NCBI GenBank assembly: GCA_963723745.1
Contig: CAVRRZ010000001.1
Span: forward strand, 62,001 to 126,000
From: CAVRRZ01 sp963723745
GTDB lineage: Bacteria > Actinomycetota > Actinomycetes > Mycobacteriales > Geodermatophilaceae
DNA length: 64,000 bases
Direction: 5' to 3'
This document shows positions 54,927 through 63,196 of this stretch, in pieces; position 1 is the first letter of the stretch; every line of letters starts with the position of its first letter. The notes under the pieces were generated by a model. The model was not told the origin of the DNA, did no database searches, and worked only from the letters and a program-made list of their open reading frames with translations. The position numbers were made by a program, and so were the translations under genes.

Positions 54927-55982
54927 TCACTGCCCGTACCACTCCAACATCGGCGAGACGTCGACCTTCTCCGCGACGAACCCGACGCTGTGCATGAGGT
55001 CGGCCTGGTTCTGCAGCGCGTCCTTCGACAGCGCCGGGTAGGTCGGCCACTCGACTCGCGACAGGACGTCGGGCGGTGTCTCGGTGTACGTCGCCGCGAT
55101 CTGCGCCCCGAGCTCGTGGTCGGCGTCGATCTCGGCGCTGGCTGCCTCCATCGCGCGCCGGAAGGCCGCGGCCGTGTTGGGGTTCTCCGCCAGCCAGTCG
55201 CCGGTGGCCATGTAGCCACCGACGGGGAAGTCGAGGAACGCCGGGTCGTCGTAGAAGACCGGCTCGGAGGCGTCGGGGTCGAGGATCGCCCGCACTTGCA
55301 GGCGGTCCATTGCGTCGGTCAGGAAGGGCTCACCGAGCCACGCCGCGTCGACTTCACCACGCTCGAGCGCCGGGGCCATCTGCGGGAACGGGATCTCCAC
55401 GATCTCCACGGAGTCCCGCGAAATGCCCTCCATGTCGAGCGCCGTGGCGAGCAGCAACTCCCCCGGGCTCTGGAAGGTGTTGCTCGCGACCTTGCGGCCC
55501 TCCAGGTCTGCCAGCGTCTCGATGTCGGAGTCGGGCATCACGAACCAGCCCCAGATGTCCTCGCCGACCGCGGGGTAGTTGTAGCCGTTCGCGACGACCT
55601 GGAGGTCGATACCGGTTCCGACGGCAGTGATCGCCGGGGTGTAGGCCGAGAACGCCAGATCCAGCTCGCCGGCGAGGAGTCGCGGCACCAGTTCGGCGCC
55701 ACCGGCGCCGATCTGCGGTGTCACCGTCAGGCCTTCCTCCTCGAACAGACCCTCCTCGACCGCATAGAAGAACGGCGCCATCGCGATCAGAGGCAGCGTC
55801 GCCACGTTGAGCTCAGTCTTCTCGAGTTCGCCGCCGCCCTGTGACCCCGACGATCCACCCTCGGCGGCGGCGGGCCCGTCGTCGCCCCCGCATGCCGTGG
55901 CAGACACGGCTACGACGGTCATGACCGCCATCGCACGCATGACTCGTCTGATCGACCCCGCACTGCGCATCGCGCGACCCAT
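54927..55982 (-). CDS. ABC substrate-binding lipoprotein (second importer)
   Basis: 351 aa. Signal peptide with lipobox ATAC, then a Gly/Ser linker. SBP fold: MAPFFYAVEEGLFEEEGLTV, ELVPRLLAGELDLAFSAYTP and AAWLGEPFLTDAMD. It begins the second importer operon. The start is ATG 55982 or 55970. Site B of the shared motif lies 142 bp upstream. Confidence 0.9.
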   Translation of the reverse strand: MGRAMRSAGSIRRVMRAMAVMTVVAVSATACGGDDGPAAAEGGSSGSQGGGELEKTELNVATLPLIAMAPFFYAVEEGLFEEEGLTVTPQIGAGGAELVPRLLAGELDLAFSAYTPAITAVGTGIDLQVVANGYNYPAVGEDIWGWFVMPDSDIETLADLEGRKVASNTFQSPGELLLATALDMEGISRDSVEIVEIPFPQMAPALERGEVDAAWLGEPFLTDAMDRLQVRAILDPDASEPVFYDDPAFLDFPVGGYMATGDWLAENPNTAAAFRRAMEAASAEIDADHELGAQIAATYTETPPDVLSRVEWPTYPALSKDALQNQADLMHSVGFVAEKVDVSPMLEWYGQ

Positions 55983-56318
55983 CCCATCCCTGTTGAGAGC
56001 CCGGCCTGGCCACATCGGCCAGACCGCCTGTGACATGTCACGTGGACCCCAACAGCAGCGACCGACCCGCCCGGCGTGCGGCGGCATCCACGCATGACGT
56101 GCGCTGGACTGATCGATTCGATACTGTTCGTTATCCGGACACTCGTTCAGAAACGAACCCTAAAGGCCGACCGCTCCAGCCGTCAATCACCTGTCCCACA
56201 ACTCGGACGCGTCACGCGGCGGCCCCGCATCCGCGGTGCGGGGCCGCCGGCCTGCGAGTGCTCGCGCAGCCACCGGGCGTAGTCGGGCGGTGGGCGTAGC
56301 GGCACGAGGGCTCGGGTT
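55983..56318. other. 336-bp control region upstream of the second importer
   Basis: Locally AT-richer (56100-56170) than the rest of the window and contains motif site B. No gene is seen. It forms the right edge of the island. Confidence 0.5.
56124..56158 (-). promoter_or_regulatory. shared island motif, site B
   Basis: On the minus strand: GTTCGTTTCTGAACGA then directly GTGTCCGGATAACGAACAG. The second part matches site A in 17 of 19 bases. The unit also contains facing GTTCGT / ACGAAC arms, as a dimeric regulator would need. Confidence 0.55.
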
Positions 56319-56457
56319 TCAGGCCTCGACAGGCGCCGCCTCGATCACCTCGATCGGCACCCCAGCAGAGGGTCCTGGCAGCCAGAAACGCACCCCCGGG
56401 GCGCTCAGCCGGACGATTGCGGCTCGGCCGCCACCCTCAGAGGGGGCGACGGCGCGC
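56319..56457 (-). pseudogene. possible gene remnant (C-terminal fragment)
   Basis: A 45-codon reading frame ends VRFWLPGPSAGVPIEVIEAA and stops; an in-frame stop lies just upstream. The text resembles the last strand of a small enzyme or binding domain. It may be a scar of a gene lost when the island arrived. Weak evidence. Confidence 0.3.
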
Positions 56458-56485
56458 AGTCACCGGCCGCCCGGAGCCGGCGTCC

Positions 56486-57024
56486 TCAGGCGTGGTCCGG
56501 GCCAGGGTTCCGTGGGCGCCGGGACGGATCGGCGAAGGCTGCGAAGGCCTCCAGGTTGCGCAGCGACTCCCCGCGCTTGACCCGCCAGTCCCACTCGCGC
56601 CGGATCGAGCTGCCGAAGCCGATCTCGAGCATCGTGTTGAAGGAGTCGTCGGCGTAGCTGAGCACCGCGCCGAGGATGCGGTCGATCTCCGTCGGGCGTG
56701 ATCGCGGCATGCGGGAGGCGGCCGGTCAGGTACACGTCGCCGACCGCGTCGATCGAGAACGCGACGCCGTACATGCGGGCGTTGCGCTGCAGCAGGAACG
56801 TCCACAGCTGCTCGCGGTTCTCGTCGGGCTGACGGCAGACGAACGCCTCGACGCGCAGCGCGTGCTCGCCGACGATCAGCCCGCACACCGTCTTGAGCTT
56901 CTTGGTGCCCGGCAGGTCGACCAGCCAGGTGCCGGCGCCGGGGTGCTCGTGCACGAGGTCGTTGTCGCGCAGGGTCGCGCCGATCACCTCGTCGTAGCTC
57001 GGCGAGGGTGCGCTCGCCGGTCAC
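56486..57024 (-). CDS. YbjN domain protein, frameshifted
   Basis: About 179 aa in three frames. GTG 57024 (VTGERTLAELR) overlaps the mshA stop. The middle frame has PGAGTWLVDLPGTKKLKTVC and RMYGVAFSIDAVGDVYLTGR; the last frame has EIDRILGAVLSYADDSFNTM and ends NPGPDHA. Shifts lie near 56995 and 56700. YbjN proteins are chaperone-like and of unknown function. In M. tuberculosis the same gene (Rv0487) follows mshA. Confidence 0.8.
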
Positions 57025-58428
57025 CGGGCCACCTGGGCCCCCGGCACCGTCCGGACCGCCCCGACCAGCCGGGGTCGCGCCGGGCGCAGGACGGTGCGGG
57101 CGAGCTCTTCGGCGGCCGACACGTACGCCGTCGACGAGCGCGTCGGCCGTGCGGTCCCAGGAGAAGCGGGCCGCGTGCCGGCGGGCACCGGCCGACAGCA
57201 GCTCCCGGCGCGGCAGGACCGTCCGCACGGCGGCGGCGTAGTCGGCCGGGTCGTGACCGTCGACGAGGACGCCGGAGACACCGTCGCGCACCGCCGTCCG
57301 GAGGCCGCCGACGGCCGCCGCGACGACCGGGGTGCCGCACGCCTGCGCCTCCAGCGCGACCAGCCCGAACGACTCGTTGTGGCTCGGGACGACGGTGACG
57401 TCGGCGGCGCGGTAGTGCTCGGCCAGGCGGTCCGGCGGCTGCGGCGGGAGGAAGTGCACGACGTCGGCGATGCCGAGCGCCTGCGCGCAGCTCCTGCAGC
57501 GCTGCGGGGCGCGGCGAGGCCGGACCCGCTGGGTGCGCCGATCGACGCGCACCTGCAGGCGAGCGCGCAGCGAGGGATCGTCGGCGAGCAGCTGCGCCGC
57601 GGCGTCGAGCAGCACGTCGGGCGCCTTGAGCGGCTGGATGCGCCCGACGAAGAGCAGCACGAGCGCGTCGTCGGGGACGCCGGTCGCCCGCCGGGCCGCC
57701 GTCCGGTCACCGGGCGAGAACCGGTCGAGGTCGACCCCCGGCGGCACGACGAGGGTGCGCGCGCGGGTCGGCGCCGTAGTGCTCGACGAGCGCGGCGGCC
57801 TCCTCGGCGGTGTTGGCGACCAGCCGGTCGGCCTCGGCGACGACCTGCTCCTCGCCGATGACCCGCGCGCGCGGCTCGGGACGGTCGCCGTCGGCGAGGG
57901 CGGCGTTCTTCACCTTGGCCAGGGTGTGCGCGGTGTGGATCAGCGGGCACGCTCCACCGGTCGCGGGCCAGCCAGCCGACCTGCCCGGACAGCCAGTAGT
58001 GGGAGTGGACGACGTCGTAGAACCCCGGTTCGTGCTGCGCCTCCTCACGCAGCACCGCGGCGGTGAACGCGCAGAGCTGGCTCGGGCAGCTCCTCCTTGC
58101 CGAGACCCTCGAACGGCCCGGCGCTGACGTGGCGCACGGTCACGCCCGGATCCATCTCGACGACGGGCGGGAGGTCGCTGGACGTCGCACGGGTGAAGAC
58201 GTCGACGGCGATGCCGCGGGCGGCCAGCCGGCGGGAGACCTCGACGATGTAGACGTTCATGCCGCCGGCGTCACCGGCGCCAGGCTGGTCCAGCGGACTG
58301 GTGTGCACCGAGAGCGTCGCGACCCGACGGGGCGCGCCGGCGCGCGGAAGACGGCGTGCGGGCACCTGCGACCTCCCCGCCCTCGCGGTGCTGCTCGGGC
58401 CCCGGAGGCACCCCTGACGACCATCCAT
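57021..58428 (-). CDS. mshA: D-inositol-3-phosphate glycosyltransferase MshA, multiply frameshifted
   Basis: First step of mycothiol synthesis: transfers GlcNAc from UDP-GlcNAc to inositol-3-phosphate. Recognisable pieces in order: VHTSPLDQPGAGDAGGMNVY, VVHSHYWLSGQVGWLARD, IHTAHTLAKVKNAALADGD, PPGVDLDRFSPGD, VGRIQPLKAPDVLLDA and SHNESFGLVALEAQACGTPV. Breaks fall near 58085, 57955, 57765, 57490 and 57120. The N-terminus is unclear; 58428 is the farthest plausible ATG. Mycothiol is essential to redox balance in actinomycetes, so sequence error is likelier than loss. Confidence 0.85.
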
Positions 58429-58453
58429 CCTGCATCAGCGATTGGATGACCAC

Positions 58454-59231
58454 ATGTCAGGTCCGTCACCCGCCGCCCGTCCACTGCCCGGAACCGGCCG
58501 CACCGCCGTCGTCACGGGGGCCTCCAGCGGCATCGGTGCGGCGACCGCCGCCCGGCTCGCCGCCGAGGGATTCGACGTCGTGCTCGGCGCCCGTCGGCTC
58601 GACCGGCTGAACGCGCTGGCGGACTCGATCGGGGGACGGGCGCTGCGCGCTCGACGTCACGGACCCGGCCTCGGTGGAGGCGTTCGTGTCCGGGCTGGAC
58701 CGGGTGGACGTGCTGGTCAACAACGCAGGTGGGGCGTTCGACGCCAAGCCCGTCGCCGACGCCGACCTCGACTCCTGGGCCCGCACGTACGAGGTCAACG
58801 TGCTCGGCACCGTCCGGCTGACCAAGGCGCTGCTGCCGGCGCTGTGCGCGTCCGGTGCCGGTGACCTGGTCTTCGTCGGCTCGACGGCGGGGCTGATCTC
58901 CTACGAGGGCGGGGCGTCCTACACGGCGGCCAAGCACGGGGTGCACACCCTGGCCGAGACGCTGCGCCTCGAGTTGTGCGGCGAACCCGTCCGGGTGATC
59001 GAGATCGCCCCCGGCATGGTGCGGACCGAGGAGTTCTCGGTCAACCGCACGGGATCGCAGGAAGCGGCCGACGCCGTCTACCGGGGCGTCCGCGAGCCGC
59101 TGGTGGCCGAGGACGTCGCCGACTGCATCGCCTGGACGGTCACCCGGCCGCACCACGTCAACATCGACCTGCTCGTCGTCCGCCCCCGCGCGCAGGCCGC
59201 CCAGCACAAGGTGCACCGCGAAGAGCTCTGA
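58454..59231 (+). CDS. short-chain dehydrogenase/reductase, one frameshift
   Basis: About 258 aa. TAVVTGASSGIGAATAARLA binds NAD(P); NNAGGAF, then catalytic Ser and SYTAAKHGVHTLAETLRL with Tyr-x3-Lys; GMVRTEEFS after. One extra base in the CTGCGCGCTC run near 58645 breaks the frame before TDPASVEAFV. By position it matches Rv0484c. Substrate unknown. It converges on murB. Confidence 0.88.
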
Positions 59232-59237
59232 GGCGGT

Positions 59238-59307
59238 GCGTTGCACGGTTTGCTCCCGCCTTGCACGCGCTGCAACGCGTGCAAGGCCCAGCAGGCGCGT
59301 GCAATGC
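59238..59307. terminator. nested hairpin between convergent genes
   Basis: Inner stem CCTTGCACGCG (59259-59269) and CGCGTGCAAGG (59276-59286) is perfect over 11 bp with a 6-nt loop. Outer arms GCGTTGCAC (59238-59246) and GTGCAATGC (59299-59307) pair with one G-T. No T-run. The site lies between the SDR and murB stops. Confidence 0.65.
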
Positions 59308-59311
59308 GGCG

Positions 59312-60320
59312 TCAGGGGCGGACGGCGGTGGGTTCGCGGTGCAGGGTGACGCCGAACCCGCCGTGGACGGCGTCCACCACGCGGTCGGCGAAGGCGAGCA
59401 GCTCGCTCGCGGTGGCGCCGGGCTCGGTGGTGAGCGCCAGGCTGTGCTTGGACGACGTGCCGACCCGGCCGTCGCGGGTGCCGCGGCCGAAGCCGGCGTG
59501 CTCCACCAGCCAGGCGGCGCTGAGCTTGACCAGCCCGTCGCCGGCCGGCCAGGACGGGCAGCCCCCGACCGCGCGCGACGCCGGCACGATCGGGTTGGTG
59601 AAGAACGACCCGGCGCTGCGGCTGTCCGGGTCGCCGGGGTCGAGCACCATGCCCTTGCCGCGCCGCAGCCCGAGCACGGCGTCGCGGACCTCGGCCAGCG
59701 GCGCCTCCTGCCCGATCTGCACACCCAGCGTCCGGGCCAGCTCGGCGTAGCCCACGGGCATCGACATCGGCCCGGGCCGCAGGGCGAAGGTGACGTCGAG
59801 GACGACGATACCGCCCGGCCTCGCGCTTGAGCCGGCTGTCGCGGTAGGCGAAGCCGCACTCCTCCGGGGACAACGCCCGCTCGACCTTCTCCGCGCGGTC
59901 CCACACGCGGACGGCGGTGAGGGTCTGCGCGACCTCCTGGCCGTAGGCGCCGACGTTCTGCACCGGCGTCGCGCCCGTCGAGCCGGGGATGCCCGACAGC
60001 GCCTCCACACCGGCCAGCCGGGCCTCGACGGTGGCGGCGACCAGTCCGTCCCAGTCCTCGCCGGCGGCCACGACGAGCGTGTCGCCGTCCCGCTCGATAC
60101 CTCGAGACCGGACCAGGACGACGTCGCCGGGCCACCCCTCGTCCGGGGCCACGACGTTGGAGCCGCCGCCGAGCACGAGCAGCGGCCGCCCCGCCTCGTC
60201 GGCCTCGCGGACGGCGGCCACCAGCTCGCGGGCGTCGGCCACCTCGACCAGCCGGTCGATCGGCCCGCCCACGCCCAGCGTGGTGAGCTCGGCCAGACGG
60301 ACGTCGGATCGCACCTGCAC
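59312..60320 (-). CDS. murB: UDP-N-acetylenolpyruvoylglucosamine reductase, one frameshift
   Basis: About 336 aa. Reduces UDP-GlcNAc-enolpyruvate to UDP-MurNAc in peptidoglycan synthesis. FAD-binding LTTLGVGGPIDRLVEVAD and VLGGGSNVVAPDEGW, substrate region GIPGSTGATPVQNVGAYGQE, then SAGSFFTNPIV with the catalytic Ser and AGFGRGTRDGRVG. One extra G in GAGGCC near 59818 shifts the frame. MurB is essential, so this is probably a sequence error. GTG start 60320. Confidence 0.92.
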
Positions 60321-60383
60321 GCGGCCACGCTAGCCCGCTAGGGGGACCCCTCCGCGCGGACGAGCCGACTACCCTCCGGACAG

Positions 60384-61250
60384 GTGAGCGAGGCCCGGGG
60401 TGACCACAAGCGCCGGGCGGTGCTGTCCCCCGGGGCGACGACGCCCCGGCGGGCGCCCCGGCTGGCCGCCGGGCGGGCCCGGGCCATGGGTCTGCCGACC
60501 CGCGGCACCACCAACGCCAACAGGCTGCGTCGCGTCGACCGCTGGCTCCTGGCCACCCAGCTCCCCCGGATCCGGGACGCCGCGAGGCCGCTGGTCGTCG
60601 ACCTCGGGTACGGCTCCTCGGCGGTCACCACGCTCGAGCTCGCCGAGCGGCTCGGCGACCACGTGTCCGGCCTCGAGGTGGTCGGGCTGGAGATCGACCC
60701 GGCGCGCGTCGAGGCCGTGGCCGACCTGCGGGACCCCCCGCGGATCGACTTCCGGGTCGGCGGTTTCGAGCTCGCCGGCCTGCGGCCGGTGCTCGTGCGG
60801 GCGTTCAACGTGCTGCGCCAGTACGACGAGGCCTCCGCCGCCCGCGCCTGGGAGACGATGTGCGCCGCGCTCGCCCCGGGCGGGCTGCTGGTCGAGGGCA
60901 CCTGCGACGAGTGGGGACGGCGCTCGGCCTGGGTGGCGCTGGACGCCGACGGCCCGCTCACCCTCACGCTGTCCACCCGGGTGTCGGACATCGACACCCC
61001 CTCGGACCTGGCCGAGCGACTGCCCAAGGCGCTGATCCACCACAACGTGCCCGGCCGGCCGATCGCCGAGTTCCTCCGCGCGCTCGACGCGGGCTGGGCG
61101 GCCGCGGCCGGGCTGTCGACGTTCGGGCCCCGGCAGCGCTGGGTCGCGGCCGTCCAGTCGGTGGCCGACGGGGGCTGGCCGCTGATCGGCTCGACCCGGC
61201 GGTGGCGCCTGGGCGAGGTCACCGTGCGCTGGGCGGCCGTCTCCTCCTGA
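60384..61250 (+). CDS. class I SAM-dependent methyltransferase
   Basis: 288 aa, intact. A basic N-terminus, then RPLVVDLGYGSSAVTTLELA as the SAM loop, LEVVGLEIDPARVEAV, and PGGLLVEGTCDEWGRRS. It is found beside murB in several actinomycetes by recall; the substrate is unknown. GTG start 60384, divergent from murB with 63 bp between. Confidence 0.82.
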   Translation: MSEARGDHKRRAVLSPGATTPRRAPRLAAGRARAMGLPTRGTTNANRLRRVDRWLLATQLPRIRDAARPLVVDLGYGSSAVTTLELAERLGDHVSGLEVVGLEIDPARVEAVADLRDPPRIDFRVGGFELAGLRPVLVRAFNVLRQYDEASAARAWETMCAALAPGGLLVEGTCDEWGRRSAWVALDADGPLTLTLSTRVSDIDTPSDLAERLPKALIHHNVPGRPIAEFLRALDAGWAAAAGLSTFGPRQRWVAAVQSVADGGWPLIGSTRRWRLGEVTVRWAAVSS

Positions 61251-61275
61251 CGATCGCCGCCTGACGATCGCCGCC
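61248..61275. repeat. 14-bp exact tandem duplication at a stop codon
   Basis: TGACGATCGCCGCC occurs twice, the first copy starting with the methyltransferase stop codon. Confidence 0.9.
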
Positions 61276-61317
61276 TGATCGAGCAGCCGGCGATCGGGAC
61301 GGCCTATCGTCTCCGGG

Positions 61318-62121
61318 ATGTCCTCCATCCGCGGCCCCCTGAATCGTGCGGTCATGGGCGCCGAGGACGCGCCGCCGATGGTCTTCGTGCACCCCAATCC
61401 CCAGGACTCCTCCAGCTGGATGTTCCAGATGGCGCACTTCTCGACCTGGTTCCGGTGCGTCGCCGTGGACCTGCCCGGTTACGGCCGTTCACCGTCGGCG
61501 GCGGAGGGGCTGACGATGGACGAGGTCGCCGCCGCGGTCTGGGACGCCGTCGACGCATCGACCGACGGCGGTCCCGCCGTGCTCGTCGGCTGCTCGGTGG
61601 GGAGCAACGTCGTCCAGCGGATGTACCACCTCCGCCCCGCATCGACCGCCGCGGTCGTCGTGACCGGGGGTTGGCGGGCGGTGAAGGAGCACCCGGCCCG
61701 CCGGATCGCCGGGTACCGCGCGCAGGGCCTGGACTACCGGTACGGGCACGTCCTCGAGAACTTCTCCGACGACTTCGCCCGCACGCCGCTGGCGCACTGG
61801 CTGGCCACGCTGTTCACCGAGCGCAACGCCACCGCCGACGCGGCCACGATCATCACCATGTTCGAGGCGCTGGCCGTCCCCGACCCCGACTGGCTCCAGT
61901 TCGACCTGCACGCGCCCGTGCTGGTCGTCAGCGGTCGCCTCGACCGCGGACACGACGCCGCGCACGCCCTGCACGCCCGCCTGCCCGACTCGCGGCTGCA
62001 GGTCATCGAGGGCGCAGGGCACGCCTGCCACCTCGAGAAGCCCTGGGAGTTCGACGCGCACGTGATCCGGTTCCTGCGCGAGCTGGGGCACGACCACCTC
62101 CCCGAGCCCCGTGGCGGGTGA
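61318..62121 (+). CDS. alpha/beta hydrolase fold protein
   Basis: 267 aa, intact. MVFVHPNPQDSSSWMFQMAH has the HPNP oxyanion loop; the nucleophile is in VLVGCSVGSNVVQ, the acid in VVSGRLDRGHDA and His in EGAGHACHLEKPWEF. A general esterase or C-C hydrolase; the natural substrate is unknown. It overlaps the next gene by 11 bp. Confidence 0.88.
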   Translation: MSSIRGPLNRAVMGAEDAPPMVFVHPNPQDSSSWMFQMAHFSTWFRCVAVDLPGYGRSPSAAEGLTMDEVAAAVWDAVDASTDGGPAVLVGCSVGSNVVQRMYHLRPASTAAVVVTGGWRAVKEHPARRIAGYRAQGLDYRYGHVLENFSDDFARTPLAHWLATLFTERNATADAATIITMFEALAVPDPDWLQFDLHAPVLVVSGRLDRGHDAAHALHARLPDSRLQVIEGAGHACHLEKPWEFDAHVIRFLRELGHDHLPEPRGG

Positions 62122-62962
62122 GCCGGCCGGGCGCCCGACCGGCCGGGTGCGGACGGCGGCCGGCGTCGCCGAGCTCCTGGCCGACGCGGACCGGCCGCAC
62201 GCCTGGATGCTCCTGGTCGACGACACCCCGCAGTCGCACGTCGACCTCGAGGACCCGACGCACCTGGAGTTCGAGTACGTCCGCCGGATCGGTCACGTCC
62301 TCGACCTGGCCGCACCGCCCGGCCGGCCGATCGACGTGCTGCACCTGGGTGGGGGTGCGCTCACCCTCCCCCGCTACGTCGCGGTCACCCGGCCCGGGTC
62401 GCGGCAGCGGGTGGTCGAGATCGACGAACCGCTCACCGACCTGGTGCGCACCCACCTGCCGCTCCCCCGCGGCGCCCGGGTGCGGGTCCGCGCCGACGAC
62501 GCCCGCGCGGCCCTGTCGACCCGGCCCGACGCGAGCGCCGACGTCGTGGTGTGCGACGTGTTCGCCGGTGCCCGCACGCCCGGCCACCTGACCACCGTCG
62601 AGTTCGCCCGCGAGGTGCGGCGCGTGCTGCGGCCCGGCGGCAGTTATGCGGCCAACGTCGCCGACGGTCCGCCGCTGCGCTTCGCGCGGGCCCAGGTGGC
62701 CACGCTGCGCGCCGCGTTCGGGGAGGTGTGCCTCCTGGCCGAGCCGGGCATCCTGCGCGGCCGCCGGTTCGGCAACCTGGTGGCCGTCGCCTCCGACGTC
62801 CCCCTGCCCGTGGCCGCGCTGACCCGCCGCTGCGCCGCGGACCCGATGCCCGCGCGCGTCGTCCACGACGAGGACCTCGCCCGGTTCACGGGTAACGCAG
62901 CGCCGGTGACCGACGCCGACGCCGTCGACTCGCCCGCTCCGCCACCGGGCGTCTTCGCCTGA
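62111..62962 (+). CDS. spermidine synthase-like methyltransferase-fold protein
   Basis: 283 aa. Spermidine-synthase fold: VLHLGGGALTLPRYVAVTRP, VVEIDEPLTDLVRTHLP, RVRADDARAAL and VVCDVFAGARTPGHLTT. Polyamine-specific residues are not clear, so it may be one of the many SpeE-like proteins with unknown reactions. GTG start 62111. Confidence 0.82.
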   Translation: MAGEPAGRPTGRVRTAAGVAELLADADRPHAWMLLVDDTPQSHVDLEDPTHLEFEYVRRIGHVLDLAAPPGRPIDVLHLGGGALTLPRYVAVTRPGSRQRVVEIDEPLTDLVRTHLPLPRGARVRVRADDARAALSTRPDASADVVVCDVFAGARTPGHLTTVEFAREVRRVLRPGGSYAANVADGPPLRFARAQVATLRAAFGEVCLLAEPGILRGRRFGNLVAVASDVPLPVAALTRRCAADPMPARVVHDEDLARFTGNAAPVTDADAVDSPAPPPGVFA

Positions 62963-63036
62963 ACCCCGGCTTCGCACGCTGATACGCGTGGGACAGGACC
63001 GGCCGTGGGACTTGGCTCACACCCCGCGGAGCCGCT

Positions 63037-63057
63037 ATGGTACGAAGGTCAGACCAT
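63037..63057. promoter_or_regulatory. candidate GntR-type operator
   Basis: GGTC-A-GACC perfect palindrome (63047-63055) inside a wider ATGGT/ACCAT frame, 140 bp before the cupin gene. FadR-subfamily GntR proteins bind such sites; no GntR gene is seen in the window. Confidence 0.35.
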
Positions 63058-63196
63058 TCAAGAGGCATAACGCGCGCGGGACCACCCGCTGCGAGGGGAG
63101 CCACACAGGCCGACGAGATCGCCGATGAGCGGACACCCTCCGCCTCGCGCTCCGGCCGAGCCCCCGGCACCACCCACGACAGGGAGCGAGGCACAC

